NCBI GenBank assembly: GCA_903822495.1
Contig: CAIJPD010000052.1
Location: forward strand, 1 to 64,000
DNA length: 64,000 bases
Direction of reading: 5' to 3'
Source of the DNA: an uncultured Chloroflexota bacterium
Lineage (GTDB): Bacteria; Chloroflexota; Limnocylindria; Limnocylindrales; CSP1-4
Shown here: piece after piece, positions 27,772-34,804 of the stretch
Layout of the letters: the number at the start of each line of letters is the position of its first letter
How positions within the stretch are numbered: the first letter of the stretch is position 1
The notes under the pieces: generated by a model
What the model was told of the DNA's origin: nothing
What the model saw: only the letters and a program-made list of their open reading frames with translations
Database searches by the model: none
Program-made: the position numbers and the translations under genes

Positions 27772-28902
27772 ATGTACGAGCTGTTTCCGGGGGACTACGC
27801 CTGGTCCCAGGCGGCCCTCCGCGGGATCTTCAGCGGTGGCACGCCGGGCGAGGTGCTCCGAGCGGTGGAGCGGCTGGCCGGCGCTGCCCCGGGCGACGGG
27901 GAGGCCTGGTACGCGGCCTGGGACGCGGTGGGGGCGGCCGCCGCCGCGCGCGGGGAGCGGAACCGGGCCGACGGCCACGGCCTGACCGCGGCGACGGCAT
28001 TCCGGAGCGCCGCCCTGTACGCCCAGTGGGCCGTCGCGTTCCTCGCCCCGTCGGACCCCCGCCGCCTCGACGGGACGCGCCGTTCCGTCGAGCTGTTTGG
28101 CGAGTACGCGACGCTGGCCGACCCGCCGGTCGAGCGCTGCGAGGTCCCGTACCAGGACGGGTCCTTCCCGGCGTGGCTGGTTCGCCCCGCTGCCAGTGGC
28201 GTCGTCCCGGGCGTGGTCTTCATCCCGGGTTGGGACAGCACCAAGGAGCAGGGCATCAACCTGGCCCTTGCGCTGGCCGCACGCGGGATGGCCACCCTGC
28301 TGTGCGACGGGCCGGGCAACGGCGAGGCGGTCGCCTTCCGGGGACTGCCCGATCGCCATGACTACGAGGTGCCCGGCGGGGCGGCCGTGGATGCGCTGCG
28401 CGCCATGCCGGATCGCATCGACCCGGATCGCATCGCCGTGGTCGGTCTCAGCCTGGGTGGCTACCGGGCGGCCCGCTTCGCCGCCTTCGACCACCGTCTG
28501 GCCGCCGCCGTCGTCTGGGGTGCCATCTGGGACTTCGGCGCGGCCTGGCGACGCCAGCTGTCGAGGCCGGGCTCCGCGCTGCCCACGTCGATTGACCACG
28601 CGCTCCACGTCACGGGCTCCGCGACGGTGGACGAGGTGACCGCAAAGCTGGACCTTGAGACCCTGGAGGGCGGGATCGCGGGTCGGATCACGTGCCCATT
28701 CCTGATCCTGCACGGCGCCAACGACACGCAGATCCCGGCCGGCGACGCACGGCGCCTCCACGACGAGGCGGCCTCCGTGGACAAGACGCTCCGCATCTTC
28801 TCGGCCGAGGAGGGCGGGAGCGCGCACTGCCAGAACGACAACCGTGAGCTCGCCCACGAGGCGATCGGCGACTGGCTGGCCGACCGGCTGGTCCGCCGGT
28901 GA
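27772..28902 (+). CDS. Alpha/beta hydrolase, dihydroxypseudooxynicotine-hydrolase-like
   Basis: A 376-residue hydrolase with a helical N-terminal cap (about 130 residues) and a C-terminal alpha/beta core. Nucleophile elbow GLSLGGY, acid in HGANDTQIP and histidine in GSAHCQND form the triad. The GWDSTKEQ loop after the first core strand resembles the GLESTKEE-type loop I associate with 2,6-dihydroxypseudooxynicotine hydrolase and related C-C bond hydrolases. An upstream CATAAT at 27722-27727 may be a -10. The start could also be a GTG nine bases earlier. It precedes an SDR gene on the same strand. Specific substrate is unknown. Confidence 0.8.
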   Translation: MYELFPGDYAWSQAALRGIFSGGTPGEVLRAVERLAGAAPGDGEAWYAAWDAVGAAAAARGERNRADGHGLTAATAFRSAALYAQWAVAFLAPSDPRRLDGTRRSVELFGEYATLADPPVERCEVPYQDGSFPAWLVRPAASGVVPGVVFIPGWDSTKEQGINLALALAARGMATLLCDGPGNGEAVAFRGLPDRHDYEVPGGAAVDALRAMPDRIDPDRIAVVGLSLGGYRAARFAAFDHRLAAAVVWGAIWDFGAAWRRQLSRPGSALPTSIDHALHVTGSATVDEVTAKLDLETLEGGIAGRITCPFLILHGANDTQIPAGDARRLHDEAASVDKTLRIFSAEEGGSAHCQNDNRELAHEAIGDWLADRLVRR

Positions 28903-28966
28903 GCCGCGCGGAGGGCCGCACCCTCACCCACGCCAGGGTCCTGCAGGACGCCATCGGGAGAAGCGC

Positions 28967-29746
28967 ATGAGCGCAGGCGGGCACGGCCGGCTGGAGGGCC
29001 GGACCATCGTGGTGACCGGCGCCGCCCACGGGATCGGGAAGGCCTTTGCGCGCCGGCTCGTGGACGAGGGCGCCCATGTCGTCGTGTGCGACATCGACGG
29101 CGAGGCCCTGGAGCTGGAGGTGGCGCGCCTCCGGGCGGGCGGCGGCGACGTCATCGGCCGGCGGGCGGACGTCCGGGACCTCCAGGCCATGCGGGACCTG
29201 GCGGCGCTGGCCGCCGAGAAGACGGGTCGCATCGACGGGCTCATCAACAACGCCGGGATGCTGGTCCGGCTGCACGTCTCGCACGTGAAGTTCAGTGAGA
29301 TCCCCGAGGCCGAATGGGACGCGGTCTTCGAGACCAACGTCAAGTCCGTCTGGACCGTCTGCCGCGCGGTGGTCCCGCACATGCAGGACGGCAAGGGCGG
29401 CAGCATCATCAACATGTCGTCCGGGACCGTCTTCAAGGCGGTCGCCACCCGCGCCCACTACGTCGCCAGCAAGGCCGCGATCATCGGCCTGGGCCGGGTC
29501 CTCGCCAAGGAGCTGGGGACGGACTGGATCCGCGTCAACACCATCGCCCCGGGCGCCGTCCTCAGCGAGGAGGAGCCCGACGACGAGACCATCCGCAACC
29601 GGGAGAAGGCCAGCAGCCAGCGGGCCCTCCAGCGGATCGAGTACCCGGAGGACGTGGTGGGCACTGCGGTCTACCTGCTCTCCGACGACAGCGCGTTCGT
29701 GACCGGCCAGGTGATCGTCGTGGACGGCGGCGTCGTGGCCCACTGA
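28967..29746 (+). CDS. SDR-family NAD(P)-dependent oxidoreductase
   Basis: Classical short-chain dehydrogenase (259 aa). Cofactor loop TGAAHGIG near residue 18, the NNAG motif, catalytic Ser in INMSSGTV and the YVASK Tyr-Lys pair are all in place. The cofactor-specifying segment VVCDIDGEAL has an Asp at the end of strand 2, favouring NAD over NADP. The C-terminus ends in the usual GQVIVVDGG. The ATG at 28967 has GGGAGA six bases upstream and follows the hydrolase by 64 bases, so a two-gene operon is likely. It probably oxidises or reduces a hydroxyl intermediate of the same pathway; this is inference. Confidence 0.92.
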   Translation: MSAGGHGRLEGRTIVVTGAAHGIGKAFARRLVDEGAHVVVCDIDGEALELEVARLRAGGGDVIGRRADVRDLQAMRDLAALAAEKTGRIDGLINNAGMLVRLHVSHVKFSEIPEAEWDAVFETNVKSVWTVCRAVVPHMQDGKGGSIINMSSGTVFKAVATRAHYVASKAAIIGLGRVLAKELGTDWIRVNTIAPGAVLSEEEPDDETIRNREKASSQRALQRIEYPEDVVGTAVYLLSDDSAFVTGQVIVVDGGVVAH

Positions 29747-29821
29747 TCCCTGGCCGCTGCCGCGCCCCGGGCCCGGCCGCCCCGCCTCCATCGCACGCAA
29801 CCACGCAGGAGCAGCCCGAGC

Positions 29822-30409
29822 ATGACGAGGTCCCTCGATGACCGGCTCGACGAGCCGGTCGAACAGCCCCACCTGGTGATCGATCCCGCCGTCTGGCGCC
29901 AGCTGATCGCCTGGGCCAAGGTCACCGATTCCGAGGTGAGCGGGATGGGGCTCCTGGAGCCCGACGGCCAGGACGACCTGCGCCTGACGCGCGTGTATCT
30001 CCTCCCCCAGCTCGGCAACGCCATCGCCACCCAGCTCGACCCGGGCGCCATGGCGGACCTGATGGGCCTGCTGCTGGACGAGGACCTCGACCCCGGTGCA
30101 CTCCGCGTCTGGTGGCACAGCCACGGCCGCGAGGCCCCGTTCTGGAGCGGCCAGGACGAGCACACCATCGACACGTTCGCCCCGCCTGCGATGGTCTCGT
30201 TGGTGATCGACCACCGGCAGCGGCGGCTCGCCCGCCTGGACCGGTACGCGCCGATGCGGCTGACCACCTGGCTGACCGTGGACGGCGCGGACCCGATCGA
30301 GGACCTGACCGAGGCGGAGGTCGATGCCGCCCGGGCGCAGGTCCGCGAGGCCGTGGGCGTCCTGGCGGTCGAGGACCGACTCCGGCCGGGCATGAGCGAC
30401 CACACGTAG
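29822..30409 (+). CDS. JAMM/MPN+ metalloprotease-like protein
   Basis: A 195-residue protein with a complete JAMM signature: Glu in DSEVSGMG near residue 39, then WWHSHGREAPFWSGQDEH, giving HxH, seven residues, S, two residues, D. These residues bind catalytic zinc in deubiquitinase-like isopeptidases. Bacterial relatives remove C-terminal residues from ubiquitin-like sulfur carriers or act in poorly known systems. No ThiS/MoaD-like, E1-like or cysteine synthase gene is adjacent, so the partner is not apparent. The C-terminal ~50 residues are acidic and helical. GGAG about ten bases before the ATG serves as ribosome-binding site. Confidence 0.8.
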   Translation: MTRSLDDRLDEPVEQPHLVIDPAVWRQLIAWAKVTDSEVSGMGLLEPDGQDDLRLTRVYLLPQLGNAIATQLDPGAMADLMGLLLDEDLDPGALRVWWHSHGREAPFWSGQDEHTIDTFAPPAMVSLVIDHRQRRLARLDRYAPMRLTTWLTVDGADPIEDLTEAEVDAARAQVREAVGVLAVEDRLRPGMSDHT

Positions 30410-30530
30410 GACGGCGTCCGTGACGCTGCGAAGCCGCGGGCGACCCGCATCGAGCCTGCCGGGATCCGGCGCCGAGGCGCGACCCTGCCGGGGCTGCCCC
30501 GGCGACCAGCACGAGGAGGAGGGGACTGCC

Positions 30531-31022
30531 ATGACCACCGCCGACTTGATCGCCCAGCTGGACGCCGACTGGGCCGCCCTGCAGGAGCTGCGGCCGCGCG
30601 TCGAGGCCGGGGTTCCGTGGCCCGTCAGCGAGCGGTTCGACACCACCGCGGAGGCCTATTGGTTCCCGCCGGAGGTGCTCGCCCACGTCTCCGAGCTGTT
30701 GGGCCGCTGGCTGGGCGTCGTCGACCTGATCCTGGCCGGGCCGGAGCCCGCGGAGTTCGGCCAACCCAACCCGGCCCGTCTCGCCGGCATCGACCGCAAC
30801 CGGCGCCTCCCGCTGGCGGAGCTCTACGGCCTGATCGAGACCGGCGTCGGGAACCTGCGGGCCCGGCTGGCCTCCCTCGCTGTCGCCGACCTGGCGCGCC
30901 GCGGCCGCCACGTGACCAAGGGCGAGACCACGGTCGCGGAGCTGGTGGCCGGATCGGTGACGGGGCACATCGCCGAGCACGTGCGCCAGATCGAGTCGCT
31001 CCTGGTGGCCGCAGGCCGCTGA
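30531..31022 (+). CDS. DinB-like four-helix protein
   Basis: A 163-residue helical protein of the DinB/DUF664 type. Candidate metal ligands are His in VLAHVSELLG (about residue 50) and His in TGHIAEHVRQIE (near the C-terminus). Members bind nickel or zinc and some act in thiol-dependent detoxification, but most are uncharacterised. A strong purine-rich Shine-Dalgarno (GAGGAGGAGGGGA) precedes the ATG. It follows the JAMM gene by about 120 bases with no obvious terminator. Its sequence differs strongly from the other DinB-like protein at 3.4 kb, so they are not recent duplicates. Confidence 0.7.
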   Translation: MTTADLIAQLDADWAALQELRPRVEAGVPWPVSERFDTTAEAYWFPPEVLAHVSELLGRWLGVVDLILAGPEPAEFGQPNPARLAGIDRNRRLPLAELYGLIETGVGNLRARLASLAVADLARRGRHVTKGETTVAELVAGSVTGHIAEHVRQIESLLVAAGR

Positions 31023-31128
31023 CCCGGGCCGGGAGGTCCGGGGCACTGCCGGGTGGTTCGGAGGAGGTTCAAGTCTGGCCCTCGGCCAACCGATTACCCC
31101 TCGACGGTCTTGTGCAGGAGGGGTGTCG

Positions 31129-32133
31129 ATGCCGTCGAGCCGCTGCGGAGCGCAGGTGGTCCCCGCCATGGGGTCCAGCCGCCCGCGGCGTACTGAGGAG
31201 CCGCCGCCGATGATCGATCCCCTGCGTCCCGATGCCACGACGAGTACCGCGCTCGACGGGATCTCGGACGGCGTCTACCTGGTGGATCGCGAGCGGCTGA
31301 TCACGTTCTGGAACCAGGCCGCCGAGCGAATCACGGGCTTCCGGGGCGACGCAGTCCAGGGGCGCTCCTGCGCGGACAACATCCTCGTCCATGTCGACGT
31401 GACCGGTCGCAAGCTATGCCTGGACGGATGCCCACTCCTGGCGACGATGAACGACGGCGTCGAGCGTGTCGCTCGCCTCTGGCTTCGGCACTCGGATGGC
31501 TATCGGGTCCCCGTGCGCGTGCGGACGGCACCCGTCCGGGACGAGAACGGCGCGATCGTCGGCGGGATCGAGACCTTCGATGACGATACCTCCCCGATCG
31601 GGGGCGTGGCCCAAGCCGTGAAGTCGATGGAGCAGCTCGAGGCGATGGCGCTGACCGACGCCCTCACCGGGCTGCCGAACCGGCGCTCATTCGAGCAGGC
31701 GGCCATCAGGTGCGTCCGTGATGCGCATCGCCTCGGACTGCCGCTGGCGCTCCTGATCGTGGAGATCGACCAGTTCGAGGATGTCATCACGGCCTATGGC
31801 GACGGGGCCGGCGACGAGGCCGTCAAGGTCGCGGCGCGCACCATCGTCGGCTCGTGTCGGACCGGCGACGCGGTTGCCCGCTGGGGCGGCGAGGCGTTCT
31901 GCGTCATTAGCTGGCCGGAGGAGTCTCGCGGGGTGGCCGTACTCGCGGAGCGGATCCGAGCGTTGGTGGGCATGTCGATCGTGCACGTGGGTGGCCAGGT
32001 CATCGACCTCTCTGTCTCGATCGGGTATGCCGAGACCGGCGTCGGAGACGGGCTGGACGATCTCTTCCTGCGGGCCTCCGGGGCGATCAGGAGCGCGCGG
32101 GAACAGGGCCGCAACCGGGTCGTCGGGGCCTGA
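31129..32133 (+). CDS. PAS-GGDEF protein with a degenerate GGEAF site
   Basis: A 334-residue cytosolic sensor. A PAS domain spans about residues 45-150 (ISDGVYLVDRERLITFWN) and contains a CLDGCP pair that could be redox or metal responsive. The GGDEF domain begins LTDALTGLPNRRSF. The signature reads ARWGGEAFCVI instead of GG(D/E)EF: the fourth residue, needed for metal and catalysis in diguanylate cyclases, is Ala. The protein may bind GTP or act as a receptor rather than make c-di-GMP. AGGAGG six bases before the ATG at 31129 supports that start; ATG 31210 is an alternative nearer the PAS domain. Confidence 0.8.
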   Translation: MPSSRCGAQVVPAMGSSRPRRTEEPPPMIDPLRPDATTSTALDGISDGVYLVDRERLITFWNQAAERITGFRGDAVQGRSCADNILVHVDVTGRKLCLDGCPLLATMNDGVERVARLWLRHSDGYRVPVRVRTAPVRDENGAIVGGIETFDDDTSPIGGVAQAVKSMEQLEAMALTDALTGLPNRRSFEQAAIRCVRDAHRLGLPLALLIVEIDQFEDVITAYGDGAGDEAVKVAARTIVGSCRTGDAVARWGGEAFCVISWPEESRGVAVLAERIRALVGMSIVHVGGQVIDLSVSIGYAETGVGDGLDDLFLRASGAIRSAREQGRNRVVGA

Positions 32134-32202
32134 GGACACGATGGCGGCAGCCTGGATCGGCGCGACGGCCTGGATCGGCGCGGCACCGGCCTCAGCCCTG
32201 GC

Positions 32203-32580
32203 TCAGGGCCTCGGGATGGTGAGGACCTGTCCGATCTGCAGCTTCGTGGGGTCCGTGACCTGCGGGTTGGCGGCCCGGAGTGCGTCGACCGTGATCTTGA
32301 ACCTGGCCGCGATGGCGACCAGCGTGTCACCCTTCTCGACGGCGTAGGACGTCCCCGCGGGGGCGGGCGTGACCACGGGTGCCGCCGTCGGCGCGAGGCT
32401 GGGCCGTGCTGACGGGGCGATCGATGCGGGCCTGGCCGTTGCCGTGACCGCGGACGCGGCGGGCGTCGCGACGGGCCGCAGCGTGGGGCGAGGTGACGGG
32501 GTCTCGCCGGGATCGCACGCGACCAGCCCCACGGCCAGGATCAGGAGCAGCAGCGCCCCGGGCAATCGACGGGATGTCAT
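32203..32580 (-). CDS. LysM-domain lipoprotein
   Basis: A 125-residue exported protein. The signal peptide ends in the lipobox LVAC (Cys22), then comes a Pro/Ala/Thr-rich linker of about 50 residues and a C-terminal LysM domain (YAVEKGDTLVAIAARF ... LQIGQVLTIP) that binds N-acetylglucosamine-containing polymers such as peptidoglycan. GGGAGGAGGG precedes the ATG at 32580. It is convergent with the PAS-GGDEF gene, with about 70 bases between. It probably anchors at the outer face of the membrane and touches the cell wall; no catalytic domain is attached. Confidence 0.85.
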   Translation of the reverse strand: MTSRRLPGALLLLILAVGLVACDPGETPSPRPTLRPVATPAASAVTATARPASIAPSARPSLAPTAAPVVTPAPAGTSYAVEKGDTLVAIAARFKITVDALRAANPQVTDPTKLQIGQVLTIPRP

Positions 32581-32759
32581 GGCGACGCCCTCCTCCCGAG
32601 CTCCGTCAGCTGGGCTCTTCCGCTCGACGTGCGCGGAGCGTAGCACCCGGATTGCGGCGTGAATAGCAGGCGGGGGGAAGGCCCGGCACCCGGGTTGCCG
32701 GGGTGGGCTCCGCCGGTTCCGCACCGTGGTGATCACCCGGGGGCTGAACCCGGGCCGGG

Positions 32760-33047
32760 CTACGCGTCTCCCGGGGTGCGGTGGGGCCGACTGGCCGCGA
32801 CCACCGCCTTGAGCACGGACTCGCCAACCGCCGGATCGGCTGCGGTCCCGCAGGCGGCACACGTCACGACCGGCCGCCCGTGGGGCGCGAGACCGTAGTC
32901 GGGCACGAACAGCCCCATCTCCGTGAGCCCGGCGGCGTCAAAGCGGACGCGGTCCTCGGCCATCACCGGACTGGCGATCTCCCACGCGGGTTCCGGGTCC
33001 GCGCAGGCGGGACAGACGGGCGGCGGGACGCGATTGGCAGCACTCAT
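32760..33047 (-). CDS. Small zinc-ribbon protein, unknown function
   Basis: A 95-residue protein with two CxxC knuckles, CPACADPEP near residue 12 and TCAACGTAADP near residue 63, which could form one zinc ribbon. The segment between them is ordinary soluble sequence. The ATG at 33047 has GGAGA about five bases upstream; a longer frame upstream has no coding character. A TACCCT hexamer on the minus strand at about 33063-33068 may be its -10. No family name can be assigned; a role in binding nucleic acid or protein is only a guess. Confidence 0.65.
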   Translation of the reverse strand: MSAANRVPPPVCPACADPEPAWEIASPVMAEDRVRFDAAGLTEMGLFVPDYGLAPHGRPVVTCAACGTAADPAVGESVLKAVVAASRPHRTPGDA

Positions 33048-34202
33048 GGGTTCTCCAGGGGGCAAGGGTAGCACGGGACGCTCCCAGGCTCTCGGGCATC
33101 GTACGACGAGACCCCGATCGCGGCCGCAGGTCGAGATCCCGCGGCGCGCCGCGGGTGCCGGGGCTGGGACCGCTCGTGCGCGACGGCACGCCGACGACGG
33201 TGGCCGGGGGGCGACCAGCAGGTCCTGGCGGAGGCGCCGAGACGGCAACCGTCCCGGAGGAATCCTGGGGCCCGCTATCGCCCCCCGGGGCATCCGCAGG
33301 ATCGTGCCCGCGGGTGCGTCATGAGGACCGAGCCGCGGTCGGGGTGACCCGGGCGGGGCGTTGCCCGGGAACGTCGTGGCGGCCACACCAGGCGGACAGC
33401 GTCGTCATCGTGGCGCCATGGTTCCGCCTGGCAGGACCCGGGACCACGGGCTGCTCCGCCGTGGCGAGCGGGCTCCTTCCTGCCAAATCGCCGTGTCCGG
33501 GCTCCTGGCCAGTCTCGAGGTGACGGCGAAGCTGTGCGGCTCGCACTGGGCCCCGGATTCATCCCGAGCCACGCTCGGGGCGGGCGAATCCTGGCCGCCA
33601 GGAGCCCGGCGCCGTGGCTTCGGGGCCAGCTCGCAGCCACCTGGGGGTGGTCTGGCAGGAAGGGTGGCCACGCACGCCGCACGGCGCTGCCATCCGAGGC
33701 TGGGAACGCCCAGCCCGCTGCGACCCGCCGGGTGATGGTGGCCTGTCCCCGGGACGTCCGAATCTCCCAGATGACCGCCCCTCGGCCCTTGGGCGGAGTG
33801 GTGGGCGGCTTCGGCGCCCCGGAGGCGTCCACCGTGACGGAATCCATCCCGGTCCATGCTCACGCCGGGATGGTTGGCCTCGTGGCGGTGGACTCCAACC
33901 CAGGACGAAGCCGTCGAGTGACCACCGGGTGGCCATATGGGTGAACCGCCACGTACCGCCTGGCGACCCGTATCCCGTGACGGGGCGATGACCAGGGGGG
34001 GCGTCCGGCGGCCGGGCACGCGGGCCGGCGATCAGTCCGCACCCGGGCCGCCTCCGGCGCGCACAATGGCCCGAAGTCCCACGGGTATTGACGGTCGGGC
34101 GACGATGGGGGTCCGCGTCGCCCGTACGCCACGCACTCACGGGCCATTGCCGTCGCAGGTGTCGCAGAGCCGCCGCCGCTGCCTTTCCGCCGAGGAGCGA
34201 TC
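33048..34202. other. Gene-free region with many inverted repeats
   Basis: No frame in this 1.15-kb stretch has a family motif, a ribosome-binding site or convincing codon use. It contains several strong inverted repeats between 33475 and 33875 (see separate entry). The NfeD gene promoter should lie near the right edge. It could be a structured RNA, a decayed gene or a decayed mobile element. Confidence 0.5.
33475..33873. repeat. Nested inverted repeats / candidate structured RNA
   Basis: Outer arms 33475-33485 and 33653-33663 (11 bp, perfect) enclose arms 33497-33509 and 33597-33609 (13 bp, perfect), which enclose a 7-bp hairpin with a 3-base loop at 33563-33579. Further right are hairpins 33699-33714 (6 bp, 4-base loop), 33775-33796 (6 bp) and 33844-33873 (9 bp, 12-base loop). 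The transcribed strand, if any, is unknown. RNase P RNA and tmRNA signature sequences were looked for and not seen. Confidence 0.55.
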
Positions 34203-34769
34203 GTGATCAGTCTGGACGTTGGCAACCTGGTCTTCCTCGCCTGCCTGCTGGTTGGCGGCGGGCTGCTCCTGGTGTCGATCGTCTTCGGCGAGCTGCTGGA
34301 CGTGGCCGGCGGGCTGGGCCTCGACGTTGACTTCGCCGACATCGGGGTCGTGCCGATGGTCCTGGCCTTCGTGGCCCTCTTTGGCGCCGGCGGGCTCTTT
34401 GGTTCGCTCTCCCTGGGGCTGCCTGGCAACAACGCGGCCTACGTCGGCATCGGCGTCGGGGTGGCCGGCGCGGTCGGCACCGGACTGGCGTGGCGCCTGT
34501 TCCGGCGGAGTGAGGCCCAGGGTGAGTTCCACATCGAGAGCCTGGTCGGGGCGAGCGGAGAGGTGGTGGTGCCCATCACCGCCGGCGGGAACGGCGAGGT
34601 GAGCATCGTGGCCATGGGCGCGCCGCGGCGCTTCCCCGCCACGGCCGTCACGGCCCTGCCGATCGGCGCGATCGTGGTCGTCCAACAGGCCATCGGTGGT
34701 CGGCTGGTGGTCGGCGGCCCCGGCGCTCTCCTGACACCCCTCGGGGAACACGACAAGGCAACCACATAG
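34203..34769 (+). CDS. NfeD-like membrane protein
   Basis: A 188-residue protein with about three N-terminal membrane segments and a soluble C-terminal OB-fold-like domain (GASGEVVVPITAGGNGEVSIV ...), matching the short NfeD family. NfeD proteins are encoded next to flotillin/SPFH genes and are thought to help assemble or process these membrane scaffolds. The flotillin gene follows 35 bases downstream, supporting that pairing. The GTG start is preceded by GAGGAG. No Ser-Lys protease domain (long NfeD form) is present. Confidence 0.85.
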   Translation: MISLDVGNLVFLACLLVGGGLLLVSIVFGELLDVAGGLGLDVDFADIGVVPMVLAFVALFGAGGLFGSLSLGLPGNNAAYVGIGVGVAGAVGTGLAWRLFRRSEAQGEFHIESLVGASGEVVVPITAGGNGEVSIVAMGAPRRFPATAVTALPIGAIVVVQQAIGGRLVVGGPGALLTPLGEHDKATT

Positions 34770-34804
34770 GCCTGGCCGCGGTTGGCGGGCCCCAAGGAGG
34801 CGTG

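Noticed and set aside
33400..33900. RNase P RNA or tmRNA
   Set aside because: The conserved GAGGAAAGTCC-type and ACAGAA elements of rnpB, and the tmRNA tag and T-arm sequences, were not found on either strand.
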